Source: an uncultured Clostridia bacterium (GTDB lineage: Bacteria > Bacillota > Clostridia > Saccharofermentanales > Saccharofermentanaceae). From it: 64,000 bases of DNA. This document shows, in pieces, positions 6,395-15,528 of the stretch (its first letter is position 1; every line of letters begins with the position of its first letter). Below the pieces are notes generated by a model, which was not told where the DNA came from, searched no databases, and was given only the letters and a program-made list of their open reading frames with translations. The stretch is from positions 1 to 64,000 of the forward strand of contig CAMHSJ010000009.1 in the NCBI GenBank assembly GCA_946187935.1. Reading direction: 5' to 3'. The position numbers and the translations under genes were made by a program.

Positions 6395-8314
6395 ATGTAT
6401 TACCATATAGAGTATGACATCGCAGCGGTGTTCGTCACGCTGTTCATGGCATACTACATTATATTCAAGAAGGGCATTAGGCGGCACGATAACCGTGTCT
6501 TTCTCGGAATGCTCGTCTTTATCTTCCTCGCTGAGATATCAGATATCTTCGGTTCCCTGGCCAACAATAACCCGCAGTTCACATACAGGTTCGTACAGGA
6601 TTTCTGGAATTACATATATCTTTCAACGCATAACACCATGGTGTATGTGTTCGCGCTCTATATCTTCTATCTGGTCGGCTACGAGAAAGCCAAGAGGCGC
6701 TTGCTGATATACATGGGCATTCCGCTTCTGATAGACCTTATCCTGCTCTTCTCCAATCCGTTCCACGGACAGGTCTTCTACTACGATGAGAACGGGACTT
6801 ATCTGCACGGCAGGCTGTTCTTTGTCATATATGCGATAGCACTGTCTTATATGGTATTCCTGGTCTATTTTGTCATCAGGCACCGCAAGGGACTTACAAA
6901 GCCGAGGACTGCAGCTCTTTTGTTCTTCATGACGATATCGTTCGTGCCGGTCGTGGTGCAGATCTTCTTCCCGATGTATCTTCTTACCCTGTTTTTCGAG
7001 TCATTGGGCCTGATGGGCATACTCTTTACGATAGAGAGCAAGGACGATGTCGTGAGCCCCACGACAGGCATACTGAACAGGTATGCGCTGCAGCTGGCAT
7101 TGGACAGGGCATTTGTCGGCAAGGGAAATTCGCTGATCCTCATCAAGATCCCGAACCTCAACTACTATAACAAGACGATAGGGTTCGAGAACATGGACAG
7201 CATCCTGAGGCGCATATCCAAGTGGATGGATGAGACCTACGATCCCTATACCTGCTACGACTGCGGCAGAGGTCACTTTGCCGTTATGTGCGAGGGCATT
7301 ACGGATGATGTGGTGGATGAGATCAGGAACAAGACGCAGGAGCGCTTCGAAAAGGCCTGGGGCAAGGGCGAGTTCTCCCTTGTGTTCCCCGTGCAGTTCG
7401 GCGTCATAAAGCTCCAGGAAGACGTTAAGACTATAGAGAATGTGTTTATGCTCATAGATGCGCCTTTTGACGGCAAGACCTTTACCGAGCTCGATGTCAC
7501 GGATGCGGTCAAGAGCTATGAAAGAGGCGTCCTGATCGAGCGTCTCATAGACAAGGCCTTAAAGAACAGGAGCTTCCAGGTCTATTTCCAGCCGATCTGG
7601 AGCTATCACACGGGCAAGGTCAATTCTGCCGAGGCCCTGTGCAGGCTCGTTGATGACGAGTACGGCATGATACCCCCTGATGAGTTCATTCCTGTGGCCG
7701 AGCGCAACGGCAGTATCCTCGAGATCGGACAGATCGTTTTCGAGGAGGTGTGCAGGTTCATTAAGGAAGGGCGTCTTGAAGAGTGCGGCATCGAATATGT
7801 CGAGGTCAACCTCTCCGTCGTCCAGTGCATGAGCAAGAATCTGAAGAGATCCTTTGACGAGATGCTCGAAAAGTACACCCTTGACCCCGCGCGCATCAAC
7901 CTGGAGATAACGGAGTCAGCGACGGCGCAGAACCAGAAGGTATTGATCGATACGATAGATGTCCTTAAGGACACGGGCTTTACGTTCTCCTTGGACGACT
8001 ACGGAACGGGGTATTCCAATATCTCATATATGTACGATCTGCCGTTTAACATAATCAAGATAGACAAGAGCATACTCTGGAAAGCCCTTGGACCTGACGG
8101 AACGCTTGGGCAGAAGAATGCGATGATCTATCTTGAGAACACCATAAGGATGCTTAAGGACATGGGTTACGATGTCTTAGTCGAAGGTGTCGAGACGTTA
8201 GAGCAGAAGATGCTCCTGGAAGAGCTCGACTGCGATTACCAGCAGGGCTACTACTATTCCAGACCCATCCAGAAGCAGGTCTTCGCTGATTATCTGAGGG
8301 TGGTGAACGCATAA
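6395..8314 (+). CDS. Membrane EAL phosphodiesterase with degenerate GGDEF domain
   Basis: The N-terminal 210 residues hold about six transmembrane helices. A GGDEF-like domain follows (residues about 220-370), but the active-site loop reads CGRGHFAV instead of GGDEF, so it should not make cyclic di-GMP. The EAL domain (about 385-635) keeps its catalytic set: EALCRL, VEVNLSVVQ, EITESAT, LDDYGTGYSN, IIKIDKS, VEGVET and DYQQGYYYSRP. It should therefore hydrolyse cyclic di-GMP, with the degenerate domain perhaps sensing GTP. A TTG at 6359 also opens the frame; the ATG at 6395 follows GGGGGAG with good spacing. It begins a three-gene cyclic-di-GMP unit, overlapping the next gene by one base. Confidence 0.93.
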   Translation: MYYHIEYDIAAVFVTLFMAYYIIFKKGIRRHDNRVFLGMLVFIFLAEISDIFGSLANNNPQFTYRFVQDFWNYIYLSTHNTMVYVFALYIFYLVGYEKAKRRLLIYMGIPLLIDLILLFSNPFHGQVFYYDENGTYLHGRLFFVIYAIALSYMVFLVYFVIRHRKGLTKPRTAALLFFMTISFVPVVVQIFFPMYLLTLFFESLGLMGILFTIESKDDVVSPTTGILNRYALQLALDRAFVGKGNSLILIKIPNLNYYNKTIGFENMDSILRRISKWMDETYDPYTCYDCGRGHFAVMCEGITDDVVDEIRNKTQERFEKAWGKGEFSLVFPVQFGVIKLQEDVKTIENVFMLIDAPFDGKTFTELDVTDAVKSYERGVLIERLIDKALKNRSFQVYFQPIWSYHTGKVNSAEALCRLVDDEYGMIPPDEFIPVAERNGSILEIGQIVFEEVCRFIKEGRLEECGIEYVEVNLSVVQCMSKNLKRSFDEMLEKYTLDPARINLEITESATAQNQKVLIDTIDVLKDTGFTFSLDDYGTGYSNISYMYDLPFNIIKIDKSILWKALGPDGTLGQKNAMIYLENTIRMLKDMGYDVLVEGVETLEQKMLLEELDCDYQQGYYYSRPIQKQVFADYLRVVNA

Positions 8315-9420
8315 TGGTACTAGGGTATTACATCACGATCCTTATACTGTCAGCCATTTGCTGCGCCATATACTATGTGATAAAAAGGCGCTACTATTCC
8401 GTCATCTATACGATGGTCTTCCTGCTCTCGTTCACGTCGCAGGCATGTTATGTCCTGATGTCTTATGCAGAGAACGTCAGAGAGGCGCTGGTGATCAACA
8501 GGTTCCTTTATGTCGGAGGGTGTTTCCTGCCCATCGTCGGAATGTTCCTGATCTTCGATATCTGTCAGATCAAGCTGCCCAAGTGGGTGAGGGGGATCGT
8601 TCTCTTATACGCGGTCCTGGTGTATTGCTTTTCGCTCACGGCAGGCAGTTCGGAGCTGTTCTACAAGAGCGTTGATATCGATCAGAGAAACGGCGTAACT
8701 ATACTCATAAAAGAATACGGACCGATGCACCTGCTCTTCTATATAGAGATCGGAATGACACTGGTGGCAACTCTTACCGCTCTGGTGTACGGCTGGTTTA
8801 AGAAACCCAACATTTCCAGAAAAAGCCTTGCCATAGCTGCGTTCATGCAGGTGTTCAGCATATTTGCTTTCTTCCTCGGAAGAGCGGTCACCAAGGAGAT
8901 CGAGTGGATGGCATTGGCAGACCTCGTTGATGAAGTGGGATTTCTTCTCATAATGAACCGCGTTGGCCTGTATCAGGTCGACAGTCTCGTGAGCAGCTCG
9001 ATCTTAAAGGAAGGCAAGTACGGTTTTATCTCCCTGGATTTTAAGAAGAGGTATCTGAGCTCGACCATAGTTGCCAACCGGTTCCTGCCGGAGCTAAGCA
9101 AGAACCACGCAGACCATATGATCGAGGATCCGGAATTAAGGAAACTGATCGATTCCTGGATCGATGAGTTCAGGGAAGAGAATCTCTCTTATAAGCACAT
9201 CTTAAGGAGGAACGATTCGATCTACCTCATCCACGTAAGCTATCTCTACGACGGCATGAACAGGCGTGGCTACATAATCGAGATCACTGACGATACCGTG
9301 CACCAGCAGCACATGGAAGGCATCGAGCGTTATAACAAGAATCTTAACAGGGAACTTGCGGCCAAGACCGAGCTCATAAAGGAGCTTCGTGCAAGTCTTG
9401 ATGACAAAAAACGGGGATGA
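8314..9420 (+). CDS. 7TM sensor protein without output domain
   Basis: The first 225 residues contain about seven hydrophobic helices in the arrangement of the histidine-kinase N-terminal 7TM domain. A PAS-like part follows (residues about 225-335, with FISLDFKKRYL and GYIIEITDD), and the protein ends in a short coiled coil (KNLNRELAAKTELIKEL). There is no kinase, GGDEF or EAL domain. Since it lies between the EAL and GGDEF genes (1-bp overlap upstream, 9-bp gap downstream), it probably gives sensory input to one of them through the membrane or the coiled coil. That partnership is inferred from position. Confidence 0.75.
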   Translation: MVLGYYITILILSAICCAIYYVIKRRYYSVIYTMVFLLSFTSQACYVLMSYAENVREALVINRFLYVGGCFLPIVGMFLIFDICQIKLPKWVRGIVLLYAVLVYCFSLTAGSSELFYKSVDIDQRNGVTILIKEYGPMHLLFYIEIGMTLVATLTALVYGWFKKPNISRKSLAIAAFMQVFSIFAFFLGRAVTKEIEWMALADLVDEVGFLLIMNRVGLYQVDSLVSSSILKEGKYGFISLDFKKRYLSSTIVANRFLPELSKNHADHMIEDPELRKLIDSWIDEFREENLSYKHILRRNDSIYLIHVSYLYDGMNRRGYIIEITDDTVHQQHMEGIERYNKNLNRELAAKTELIKELRASLDDKKRG

Positions 9421-9429
9421 GGTAGTTTT

Positions 9430-10599
9430 ATGTATTATTCGAGCATAGCAATAATAGCGTTGATAGTCCACCTGATCATTAATAACGAAGCGTTCAGGTC
9501 GGTAAGTAATACCAAGGAGAATTCGATAAGACTCAAGTACAGGAACTACCTGATATCACTTACGGTCTTCTTTATCGCTGATGCCGTCTGGGGACTGTTC
9601 TACGACTACGGATGGGTGGTGCTGACCTATATCGATACATGGCTGTTCTTCATATCGATGAGCGTATCGGTATTCCTGTGGTGCAGGGCAGCTGTCGCTT
9701 TCACGGCCAACAGAGACGGATCCGGAAAGATCCTTGCTTATAGCGGCATCTTTATCCTGGCATTTCAGGTCGCGGTATTGTTTATCAATCTGTTCACGCC
9801 TGTCGTGTTCAAGTTCACTCCTGACAAGGAGTATGAGGCTCTTCCTGCAAGATACATAGCGCTCCTGATGCAGATGGTGCTGTTCCTGGCAACTGCCGTC
9901 TATGCCTTTGTCATAGCATTAGGATCCCAAGGAGAGAAGAAGCGTCATTACAGGACAGAGGGCTTTTCGAGCTTCATAATGGCTGTGTTCATATTGCTCC
10001 AGATGTTCTTCCCGCTCATGCCTTTCTATTCGTTGGGATGCCTGTTCGGTGTGTGCCTGATCCACGCATTCATCTATAAGGACAAGGATATCGAGTACAG
10101 GGTCAAGATCGCGGCGGCCAACAGGAAAGCATATAAGGACGGCCTTACGGGAATCAGGAACAAACTCGCTTATCTTGAGACCTTGGCAGAGATCGAGACG
10201 GACTTGGAGAGCGGAGCGTTAAAAGAATATGCAGTTGCAGTCTTCGACCTCAACGGCCTTAAGATCATAAACGACAAGCTGGGACATGCTGAAGGCGACA
10301 GGTTCATCAAGCTTGCCAGCCAGCTCATATGTGATCACTACCGGCACAGCCCGGTGTTCAGGATCGGCGGCGATGAGTTCGTGGCGGTCTTGAGAGGAGA
10401 CGATTATCTGGCAAGAGATGAGATCGAGGCTGCATTCAGGAAGACCGTCGACGAGAACAACAAGACCGGACAGGTCGTTGTAGCGAGCGGAATTGCCGTT
10501 TACGATCCTGAGTTAGACGAGAACTACAATGACGTCTTCAAGCGTGCTGATGAGCTGATGTATATCCGCAAGCAGGAACTTAAAAAGGTCTTGGCTTAA
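9430..10599 (+). CDS. Membrane diguanylate cyclase (GGDEF)
   Basis: About six transmembrane helices occupy residues 1-215, then a short linker leads to a GGDEF domain (about 225-385): DGLTGIRNKLAYLE, AVFDLNGLKIINDKLGHAEG and the intact active-site loop RIGGDEFVAVL. It should make cyclic di-GMP from two GTP. The RxxD inhibitory site normally five residues before GGDEF is missing, so product feedback by that route is unlikely. It is the last gene of the unit begun at 6395, giving paired synthesis and breakdown of the same messenger. The 43-bp repeat array begins two bases after its stop. Confidence 0.93.
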   Translation: MYYSSIAIIALIVHLIINNEAFRSVSNTKENSIRLKYRNYLISLTVFFIADAVWGLFYDYGWVVLTYIDTWLFFISMSVSVFLWCRAAVAFTANRDGSGKILAYSGIFILAFQVAVLFINLFTPVVFKFTPDKEYEALPARYIALLMQMVLFLATAVYAFVIALGSQGEKKRHYRTEGFSSFIMAVFILLQMFFPLMPFYSLGCLFGVCLIHAFIYKDKDIEYRVKIAAANRKAYKDGLTGIRNKLAYLETLAEIETDLESGALKEYAVAVFDLNGLKIINDKLGHAEGDRFIKLASQLICDHYRHSPVFRIGGDEFVAVLRGDDYLARDEIEAAFRKTVDENNKTGQVVVASGIAVYDPELDENYNDVFKRADELMYIRKQELKKVLA

Positions 10600-10601
10600 T
10601 T

Positions 10602-10836
10602 ATTCAATGTAAACAACCCTGTGTTTAGGAATGTTTTTATGAATTATTGGGTGTTGGGGCCTGGTATTCAATATAAGTGTCCTAGTGTTATGGAATGATT
10701 TGTTGAATTAATGGGTGTTGGTGCCCGATATTCAATATAAGTGTCCTAATGGCATGGAATAATCTATGGAATAATCAGTTGTTTAGGGGTTTTATTCCTA
10801 AGATAATGCCATAAGCTTAGGACGTTTTTATTGAAT
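10602..10836. repeat. Array 1 of 43-bp palindromic repeats, four units
   Basis: Units at 10602-10644, 10666-10708, 10730-10772 and 10794-10836 are each 43 bp and start exactly 64 bp apart, leaving 21-bp spacers. Consensus over all arrays: ATTCAAYAA-N5-TCC-N9-GGA-N5-TTRTTGAAT, an imperfect palindrome. The second and third units share ATTCAATATAAGTGTCCTA; the fourth looks inverted (TAGGAC on the right). The first two spacers resemble each other (GGGTGTTGG core). The 100 bp after the array up to the nuclease gene contain two ATTTTGTCG direct repeats and A/T-rich sequence, plausibly its promoter. Confidence 0.85.
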
Positions 10837-10937
10837 CTTGAACGATCGTATTTTGTCGGTTTTTGTATGATTTTGTCGCATTTTTTGAGGGGTCTAAGCG
10901 TTTAAAATAATCGTATTAAAACAAGGAGGTTGTGAGT

Positions 10938-11762
10938 ATGCAGATGCCACTTAAAGTACATGCGGTAAAGATCAGATACAGGGAACAGCTACTGCGCAAA
11001 ATGGTGCATGGAAGGTTTGGAACATATAAGGGAAGACGGTGTGTGTTTATCTCATATTTGCCGGGCGCTGTATGGCAGCACGGCCTTACACTTGGAAGAT
11101 ACTATGTTGACAGTAAGAAGGGCAGGGGGTACACGCCAAAGATCGAAGAGTATCTGAAGATCAAGAACGAATTTGATAAGCTGCTCCTGGACTGGCGTTC
11201 AACTTATGTATTTGAACCACCCATGATAAGATTCCCTATCTCACTTAATTATGATCCGCATCGTATGGACAGCAGATTCTTTGATAATGCTGTCGGGAAT
11301 ACTAACAGACTGGTAAATGACAATCCTGTCTATAGCGGAGATGATACGTTAAGATCCAAGAACGAACAGATCGCCACAGATATATTTAAGGATCTTGATA
11401 TACCATACAAGTATGAAGTTGGTTTGGACGTGCCTAATCCTGATGGATTGGTCCCTGACTTTTTGCTGTCTTTCTATGAGATAGACCGCTGTGTTTACGC
11501 TGAGATCTGCGGTATGTCAGATAAGTACGACTATTCGCAGAGAACGGCGCGTAAGATCAATTTCTATTCACTGAATAACTATAGGCCTAACCGTGAGATC
11601 ATCTATTGCTTTATGTATGACAAATCTAATTTTGATAAAGAGTATGTGACTTCGCAGATCCTGGGTGCATATGACATGTTGATCCCTGACAGCGCACTTG
11701 ACTGGAATAACTGTTTGCCTCCGAACATTAATGAGATTAGTTCAACAAATACTTCCAAGTAG
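10938..11762 (+). CDS. PD-(D/E)XK-like nuclease candidate flanked by repeat arrays
   Basis: The 274-residue protein starts at the ATG at 10938, 8 bp after AAGGAGG (a GTG at 10932 is too close). The N-terminal half (RYREQLLRKMVHGRFGTYKG, GYTPKIEEYLKIKNEFDKLL) is of unknown type. From residue about 140 the order is SKNEQIA, IPYKYEV, VPDFLLSF, VYAEICGMSDKYDYSQRTARK. This resembles the E...PDF...ExxGM...Y...K core of PD-(D/E)XK nucleases linked to some helicases. The position after AEI that often holds Lys is Cys, so activity is uncertain. Repeat arrays lie on both sides; the last 23 bases are part of a repeat unit. No transposase or methylase is next to it. Confidence 0.6.
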   Translation: MQMPLKVHAVKIRYREQLLRKMVHGRFGTYKGRRCVFISYLPGAVWQHGLTLGRYYVDSKKGRGYTPKIEEYLKIKNEFDKLLLDWRSTYVFEPPMIRFPISLNYDPHRMDSRFFDNAVGNTNRLVNDNPVYSGDDTLRSKNEQIATDIFKDLDIPYKYEVGLDVPNPDGLVPDFLLSFYEIDRCVYAEICGMSDKYDYSQRTARKINFYSLNNYRPNREIIYCFMYDKSNFDKEYVTSQILGAYDMLIPDSALDWNNCLPPNINEISSTNTSK

Positions 11763-11909
11763 CATTGATGGTTTTATTGAATAACCGAAGGAACGATTAG
11801 ATTATTCAACAAGAGTGTCCTAGCATTATGGAAGGTTTTGTGAAATATCTTTCAATTCCTGAAGTTATTCAACAACAATATCCCTATTACTTGGAAGTAT
11901 TTGTTGAAT
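11740..11909. repeat. Array 2 of 43-bp palindromic repeats, three units
   Basis: Units at 11740-11782, 11804-11846 and 11867-11909; start-to-start 64 and 63 bp. The first unit includes the last codons and stop of the nuclease gene. The third unit has a perfect 9-bp outer arm (ATTCAACAA with TTGTTGAAT). The array fills the gap between the nuclease gene and the end of the convergent AraC gene. Confidence 0.85.
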
Positions 11910-11930
11910 CCACAGTGAACAGCAAGCAGA

Positions 11931-12812
11931 CTACTGCCACTGCTTCCTGTACTCCCTCGGTGACATGTCGAAGAACTTCCTGAAGGTCTCTGACATGTAG
12001 CTGACGCCGCCGAAACCTGTTAGCGAAGCTATGTCAGACATGCTGCAATTTCCTGATCTTAAGATCTCTGCGACCTTGCGGCATCTGAGGTGCATGAGGT
12101 AGCTTATGGGTGATTCACCAACATACTGATGGAATAATGTGTTGCACAAGGACTTGCTGATATTGCCGCTTAAGGCGATGTCACTTAAGGATATCTGCGT
12201 CTGGTAGTTATTGGATATGAAGTGCATCATGGCCTTGAAGGACTGCATCTTCGGATCGTAGACAGCTTCCTCGGTAGCGCCCAGGGATACTGCTTTCTTT
12301 CTTACAATGTCCCAGATCTGGTAGAACTGCTTGGTTATGGCAAAAGGATCGTGCCTGATCTCCGGCAGACCCAGCACAAGGTCTCTTATAGCTTCCGTAT
12401 ATTCATTTATATATCTGAACCTTAAGTAAGGAATGTCGGGATTGTCCGTTATGGGCCTTATGGCCTGCATCTCTACTGCTACGGAATTGGCCAGGATCCC
12501 GGGGTGCAGGACGCAGATGACGTATCTGGCTCTTTCGCCCACGCATGCATTGTAGTGTATCTGGTTGGAATTGATGACTATGGTGTCGCCCTCGTTAAGG
12601 ATAACGGTCTTGCCGTTTACCGTATATGCGACCTGACCTTCCTTGATGGTCATGATCTCTATGTCTTCGTGGAAGTGGGGGACGCCTTCCCAGGTTACCT
12701 TGGGAGCTATCCAGCCGTCGTATATATATGAAGGGAAATTATCGTCATCGTAATTTACGACCTCTGAGCCGTCGTCACGCTTTACGATCAGACCAAGAAC
12801 TTCTTTTTTCAT
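11931..12812 (-). CDS. AraC-family regulator with cupin sensor domain
   Basis: Residues about 40-120 form an AraC-type cupin (PHFHEDIEIMTIKEGQVAYT, GDTIVINSNQIHY). Residues about 195-290 hold the double helix-turn-helix: QISLSDIALSGNISKSLC and MSDIASLTGFGGVSYMSETF, ending FDMSPREYRKQW. It binds DNA and probably a small ligand through the cupin. AAGGAG precedes the ATG at good spacing. It is divergent from the ABC exporter operon starting 12959, with 146 bp between, so that operon is its likely target. Confidence 0.92.
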   Translation of the reverse strand: MKKEVLGLIVKRDDGSEVVNYDDDNFPSYIYDGWIAPKVTWEGVPHFHEDIEIMTIKEGQVAYTVNGKTVILNEGDTIVINSNQIHYNACVGERARYVICVLHPGILANSVAVEMQAIRPITDNPDIPYLRFRYINEYTEAIRDLVLGLPEIRHDPFAITKQFYQIWDIVRKKAVSLGATEEAVYDPKMQSFKAMMHFISNNYQTQISLSDIALSGNISKSLCNTLFHQYVGESPISYLMHLRCRKVAEILRSGNCSMSDIASLTGFGGVSYMSETFRKFFDMSPREYRKQWQ

Positions 12813-12958
12813 AACAATATGCTCCTTGGAAGGGCAATTCTATAACAATATTCCACGCCTGTGTAAGATAGTTATAAAATCAAGCCAAATCAATGGTGTT
12901 ATTACGCATCTACATACAATATACTTGCAATTGAAGGAAAAAGAAAGGGGTTTTTGTT

Positions 12959-13900
12959 ATGAGCAATGAAGCTGTAGTAATGAAAAACGTTTGCAAGGAC
13001 TTCAAGGTGTTAAACCGCCACGAGGGACTTAAGGGAAGTATCCGCGATCTCTTCTCAAGAGATTATAAGACTGTATCTGCAGTTAAGGATGTGACCCTTA
13101 CAGTAGACAAGGGCGAGATCATAGGATACCTGGGACCTAACGGCGCGGGCAAATCCACAACCATCAAGATGATGACGGGAGTGCTTGAGCCTACGAGCGG
13201 AGAGATCTTAGTAAACGGCAGGACTCCTTATAAGAACAGGACTGAGAACTGCGAGCATATAGGTGTCGTATTCGGCCAGAGAAGCCAGCTGTGGTGGTCC
13301 TTGCCCCTTATAGAATCCTTCAAGCTCTTAAGAGATCTTTATATGGTAGAGCAGAAGGATTATGAGGAGATGATTGAGCTCTACAGATCCCTGGTAGACA
13401 TAGAGCCGATCCTCCATAAGCCTGTAAGGCAGATGTCTCTGGGCCAAAGGACGCTAAGTGATATCCTCGCAGCATTCCTGCATAACCCGGACATCGTGTT
13501 CCTGGATGAGCCTACAATCGGTCTTGACGTTTCGATGAAGTCCAAGATCAGGGAACTGATATTAGGTCTTAATAAGGAGAAGAATACAACAGTAATACTC
13601 ACCACTCACGACATGGGCGATGTTGATGCCCTGTGCAAGAGGATAGTAATCATCGATGAAGGCACCAAGATCTACGACAACGACATAGAGCATCTCAAAA
13701 ACTACTTCGGTTCATACAGGACCTTAAAGCTCAAGCACGCGGATGACAGCTGGGAAGAGATGCTCATAGACGAGAAGACCACAGACGTCATGGACGTCAT
13801 ATTGGAGAAGCAGAAACAGCAGAAGATCAAAGACGTTAAGATCCTTGAGATCTCCACGGAGGAAGTCATCAGGAAGATCTACGAAGGGGGCGCAAAATGA
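12959..13900 (+). CDS. ABC-2 type transporter ATP-binding protein
   Basis: The 313-residue ATPase has Walker A GPNGAGKST, Q-loop GQRSQLWW, signature MSLGQR (a variant of LSGGQ), Walker B IVFLDEPTIGLD and switch histidine in TTHD. The GQRSQLWWSLP segment is typical of the COG4586 family of exporter ATPases that partner with two ABC-2 permeases, which are the next two genes. The substrate is unknown; relatives are annotated as antibiotic or multidrug exporters. It overlaps the first permease by four bases. Likely controlled by the divergent AraC-type regulator. Confidence 0.93.
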   Translation: MSNEAVVMKNVCKDFKVLNRHEGLKGSIRDLFSRDYKTVSAVKDVTLTVDKGEIIGYLGPNGAGKSTTIKMMTGVLEPTSGEILVNGRTPYKNRTENCEHIGVVFGQRSQLWWSLPLIESFKLLRDLYMVEQKDYEEMIELYRSLVDIEPILHKPVRQMSLGQRTLSDILAAFLHNPDIVFLDEPTIGLDVSMKSKIRELILGLNKEKNTTVILTTHDMGDVDALCKRIVIIDEGTKIYDNDIEHLKNYFGSYRTLKLKHADDSWEEMLIDEKTTDVMDVILEKQKQQKIKDVKILEISTEEVIRKIYEGGAK

Positions 13901-14706
13901 ATCCCAAAAGACTTTTGTCCATCACACGGGCAGGCATAATGGAGGCGCTGCATTTCAGGCTCGGCATCTTTGTCACGCTGTTTGCAAACCTCATTTACCT
14001 GGTCCTCGTATATTACCTGTGGAAGGCCATCTATGCTTCATCGGGATCTGATGTCGTCAACGGCATGTCTTTTACAGACACCATGATCTACCTGATACTT
14101 GCAACGGCGCTTTTTAACTTCCTCGAGATGTTCGTTGTCTGGGACATGAGCAGGTCGATACAGTCAGGCAAGATAGTATTAGATCTCCTTAAGCCCATGC
14201 GCTTCAGGAAGTACACATTCTGGAGCTATACAGGAAACCATGTGGTCCAGTTCGTTCTGACGTTCATCCCTACGTTCATCGTGGTAATGATAGTAACCAA
14301 GGGCGCTATTCCAATGGGACTTAATCTCCTGTGGTTTATCATAGCGACCGTCATGGCACTTCTGATCAACTACAACATCGAGATGATGGTAGCTCCCATC
14401 TGTCTTTTTACTGAATCAACATGGGGCATCAACATAGTAAAAGAGACGATAGTATTGCTCCTGTCAGGCGCATCGATCCCCCTGGCGTTCTTCCCTGAGA
14501 AGGCCAGACTTATCGTATCCTATCTGCCGTTTAGGGCAGTCTACGATATACCGCTGTCTATACTTCTCGGCAAGAGCGGTTCAGACACGTGGAGCGGGCT
14601 AATAAATCTTTTCGCGCTGCAGTGCGCATGGCTGATCGTACTGACTATAGCGGGCAATCTTTTCTGGAATCATGCGGTGAAGAAGATCACCGTGAACGGA
14701 GGCTGA
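13897..14706 (+). CDS. ABC-2 type transporter permease (first subunit)
   Basis: The 269-residue protein has six hydrophobic helices (about residues 18-45, 62-80, 105-130, 140-165, 175-200, 235-260). It resembles the COG4587-type permease found with COG4586 ATPases. It begins in the ATGA overlap with the ATPase and is followed one base later by the second permease, so the three form one transporter. Substrate not determinable. Confidence 0.85.
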   Translation: MNPKRLLSITRAGIMEALHFRLGIFVTLFANLIYLVLVYYLWKAIYASSGSDVVNGMSFTDTMIYLILATALFNFLEMFVVWDMSRSIQSGKIVLDLLKPMRFRKYTFWSYTGNHVVQFVLTFIPTFIVVMIVTKGAIPMGLNLLWFIIATVMALLINYNIEMMVAPICLFTESTWGINIVKETIVLLLSGASIPLAFFPEKARLIVSYLPFRAVYDIPLSILLGKSGSDTWSGLINLFALQCAWLIVLTIAGNLFWNHAVKKITVNGG

Positions 14707-14707
14707 T

Positions 14708-15511
14708 ATGGAGAAACGCGGACTTAGATTCTATGCGGACATCTACCGCAAGATCCTCGTGCAGGATCTTAAGAGCAAGATGAGTTACCGTGCCGATTTC
14801 GTCATATCGACTTTCGGCATGATAATGACCAACCTGTCGGGCTTTGTGACGTTCATGATCTTGTTCCACAACTTCCCGACGATCAACGGCTGGGACTACT
14901 ACCACATGCTGTTCCTGTACGGCTTTTCGCTCGTTGCCTTAACGCCTGTGCAGTGCTTCTTTGACAACAACTGGAACCTGAGGTTCATGGTGCAGAGCGG
15001 TGACTTTATCAAGTACTGCTTCAGGCCGGTCAATGTGTTCTTCTACTTTATGTCGGAGGTCTTCGACGTTAAGGGATTGGGGCAGCTCGCATTCGGCATC
15101 GGTACCATAGTCTTTGCCTGGATCAAGATCGGCATACCCGTGACGGCGCTCGTGATCTTAAAGCTCATACTGTTCCTTGTAACAGCGTCTTTGTTCATGA
15201 TCGCGATAATGAACTTCGCTGCGGCAACGTGCTTCTGGATCAAGGGTTCGGGATATGTAATGGTCATCATGTTCCGCTTCAAGGATTTTGCCAAGTATCC
15301 TTCGAGCATCTTCCAGGGCGTGTTCAAGGTGATCTTCACGTTCATCATCCCGATCGCTTTTATCGCTTACTATCCGAGCCTTGTGATCTTAACGCCGGAT
15401 GACGTTCCGGTCTTATCCTGGATAGCGCCGCTGTTCGGACTTGTCTTCTTCTATCTAAGCTACAAGTTCTGGATGCTCGGCGTCAGGAAATACGACTTTA
15501 CGGGTTCTTAA
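14708..15511 (+). CDS. ABC-2 type transporter permease (second subunit)
   Basis: The 267-residue protein also has about six transmembrane helices and begins MEKRGLRFYADIYRKILVQDLKSKMSYR (quoted in part: KILVQDLKSKMSYRADF), typical of the COG3694-type permease. It likely forms a heterodimer with the product of 13897 and is energised by the 12959 ATPase. GGAGG just before the ATG is the ribosome site and lies in the end of the preceding gene. Confidence 0.85.
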   Translation: MEKRGLRFYADIYRKILVQDLKSKMSYRADFVISTFGMIMTNLSGFVTFMILFHNFPTINGWDYYHMLFLYGFSLVALTPVQCFFDNNWNLRFMVQSGDFIKYCFRPVNVFFYFMSEVFDVKGLGQLAFGIGTIVFAWIKIGIPVTALVILKLILFLVTASLFMIAIMNFAAATCFWIKGSGYVMVIMFRFKDFAKYPSSIFQGVFKVIFTFIIPIAFIAYYPSLVILTPDDVPVLSWIAPLFGLVFFYLSYKFWMLGVRKYDFTGS

Positions 15512-15528
15512 ACAGAGAGGAGGTCTAT

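Noticed and set aside
10602..11909. Classical CRISPR arrays
   Set aside because: Repeats are degenerate, 43 bp with spacers of only 20-21 bp, some spacers resemble each other, and no cas genes are present.
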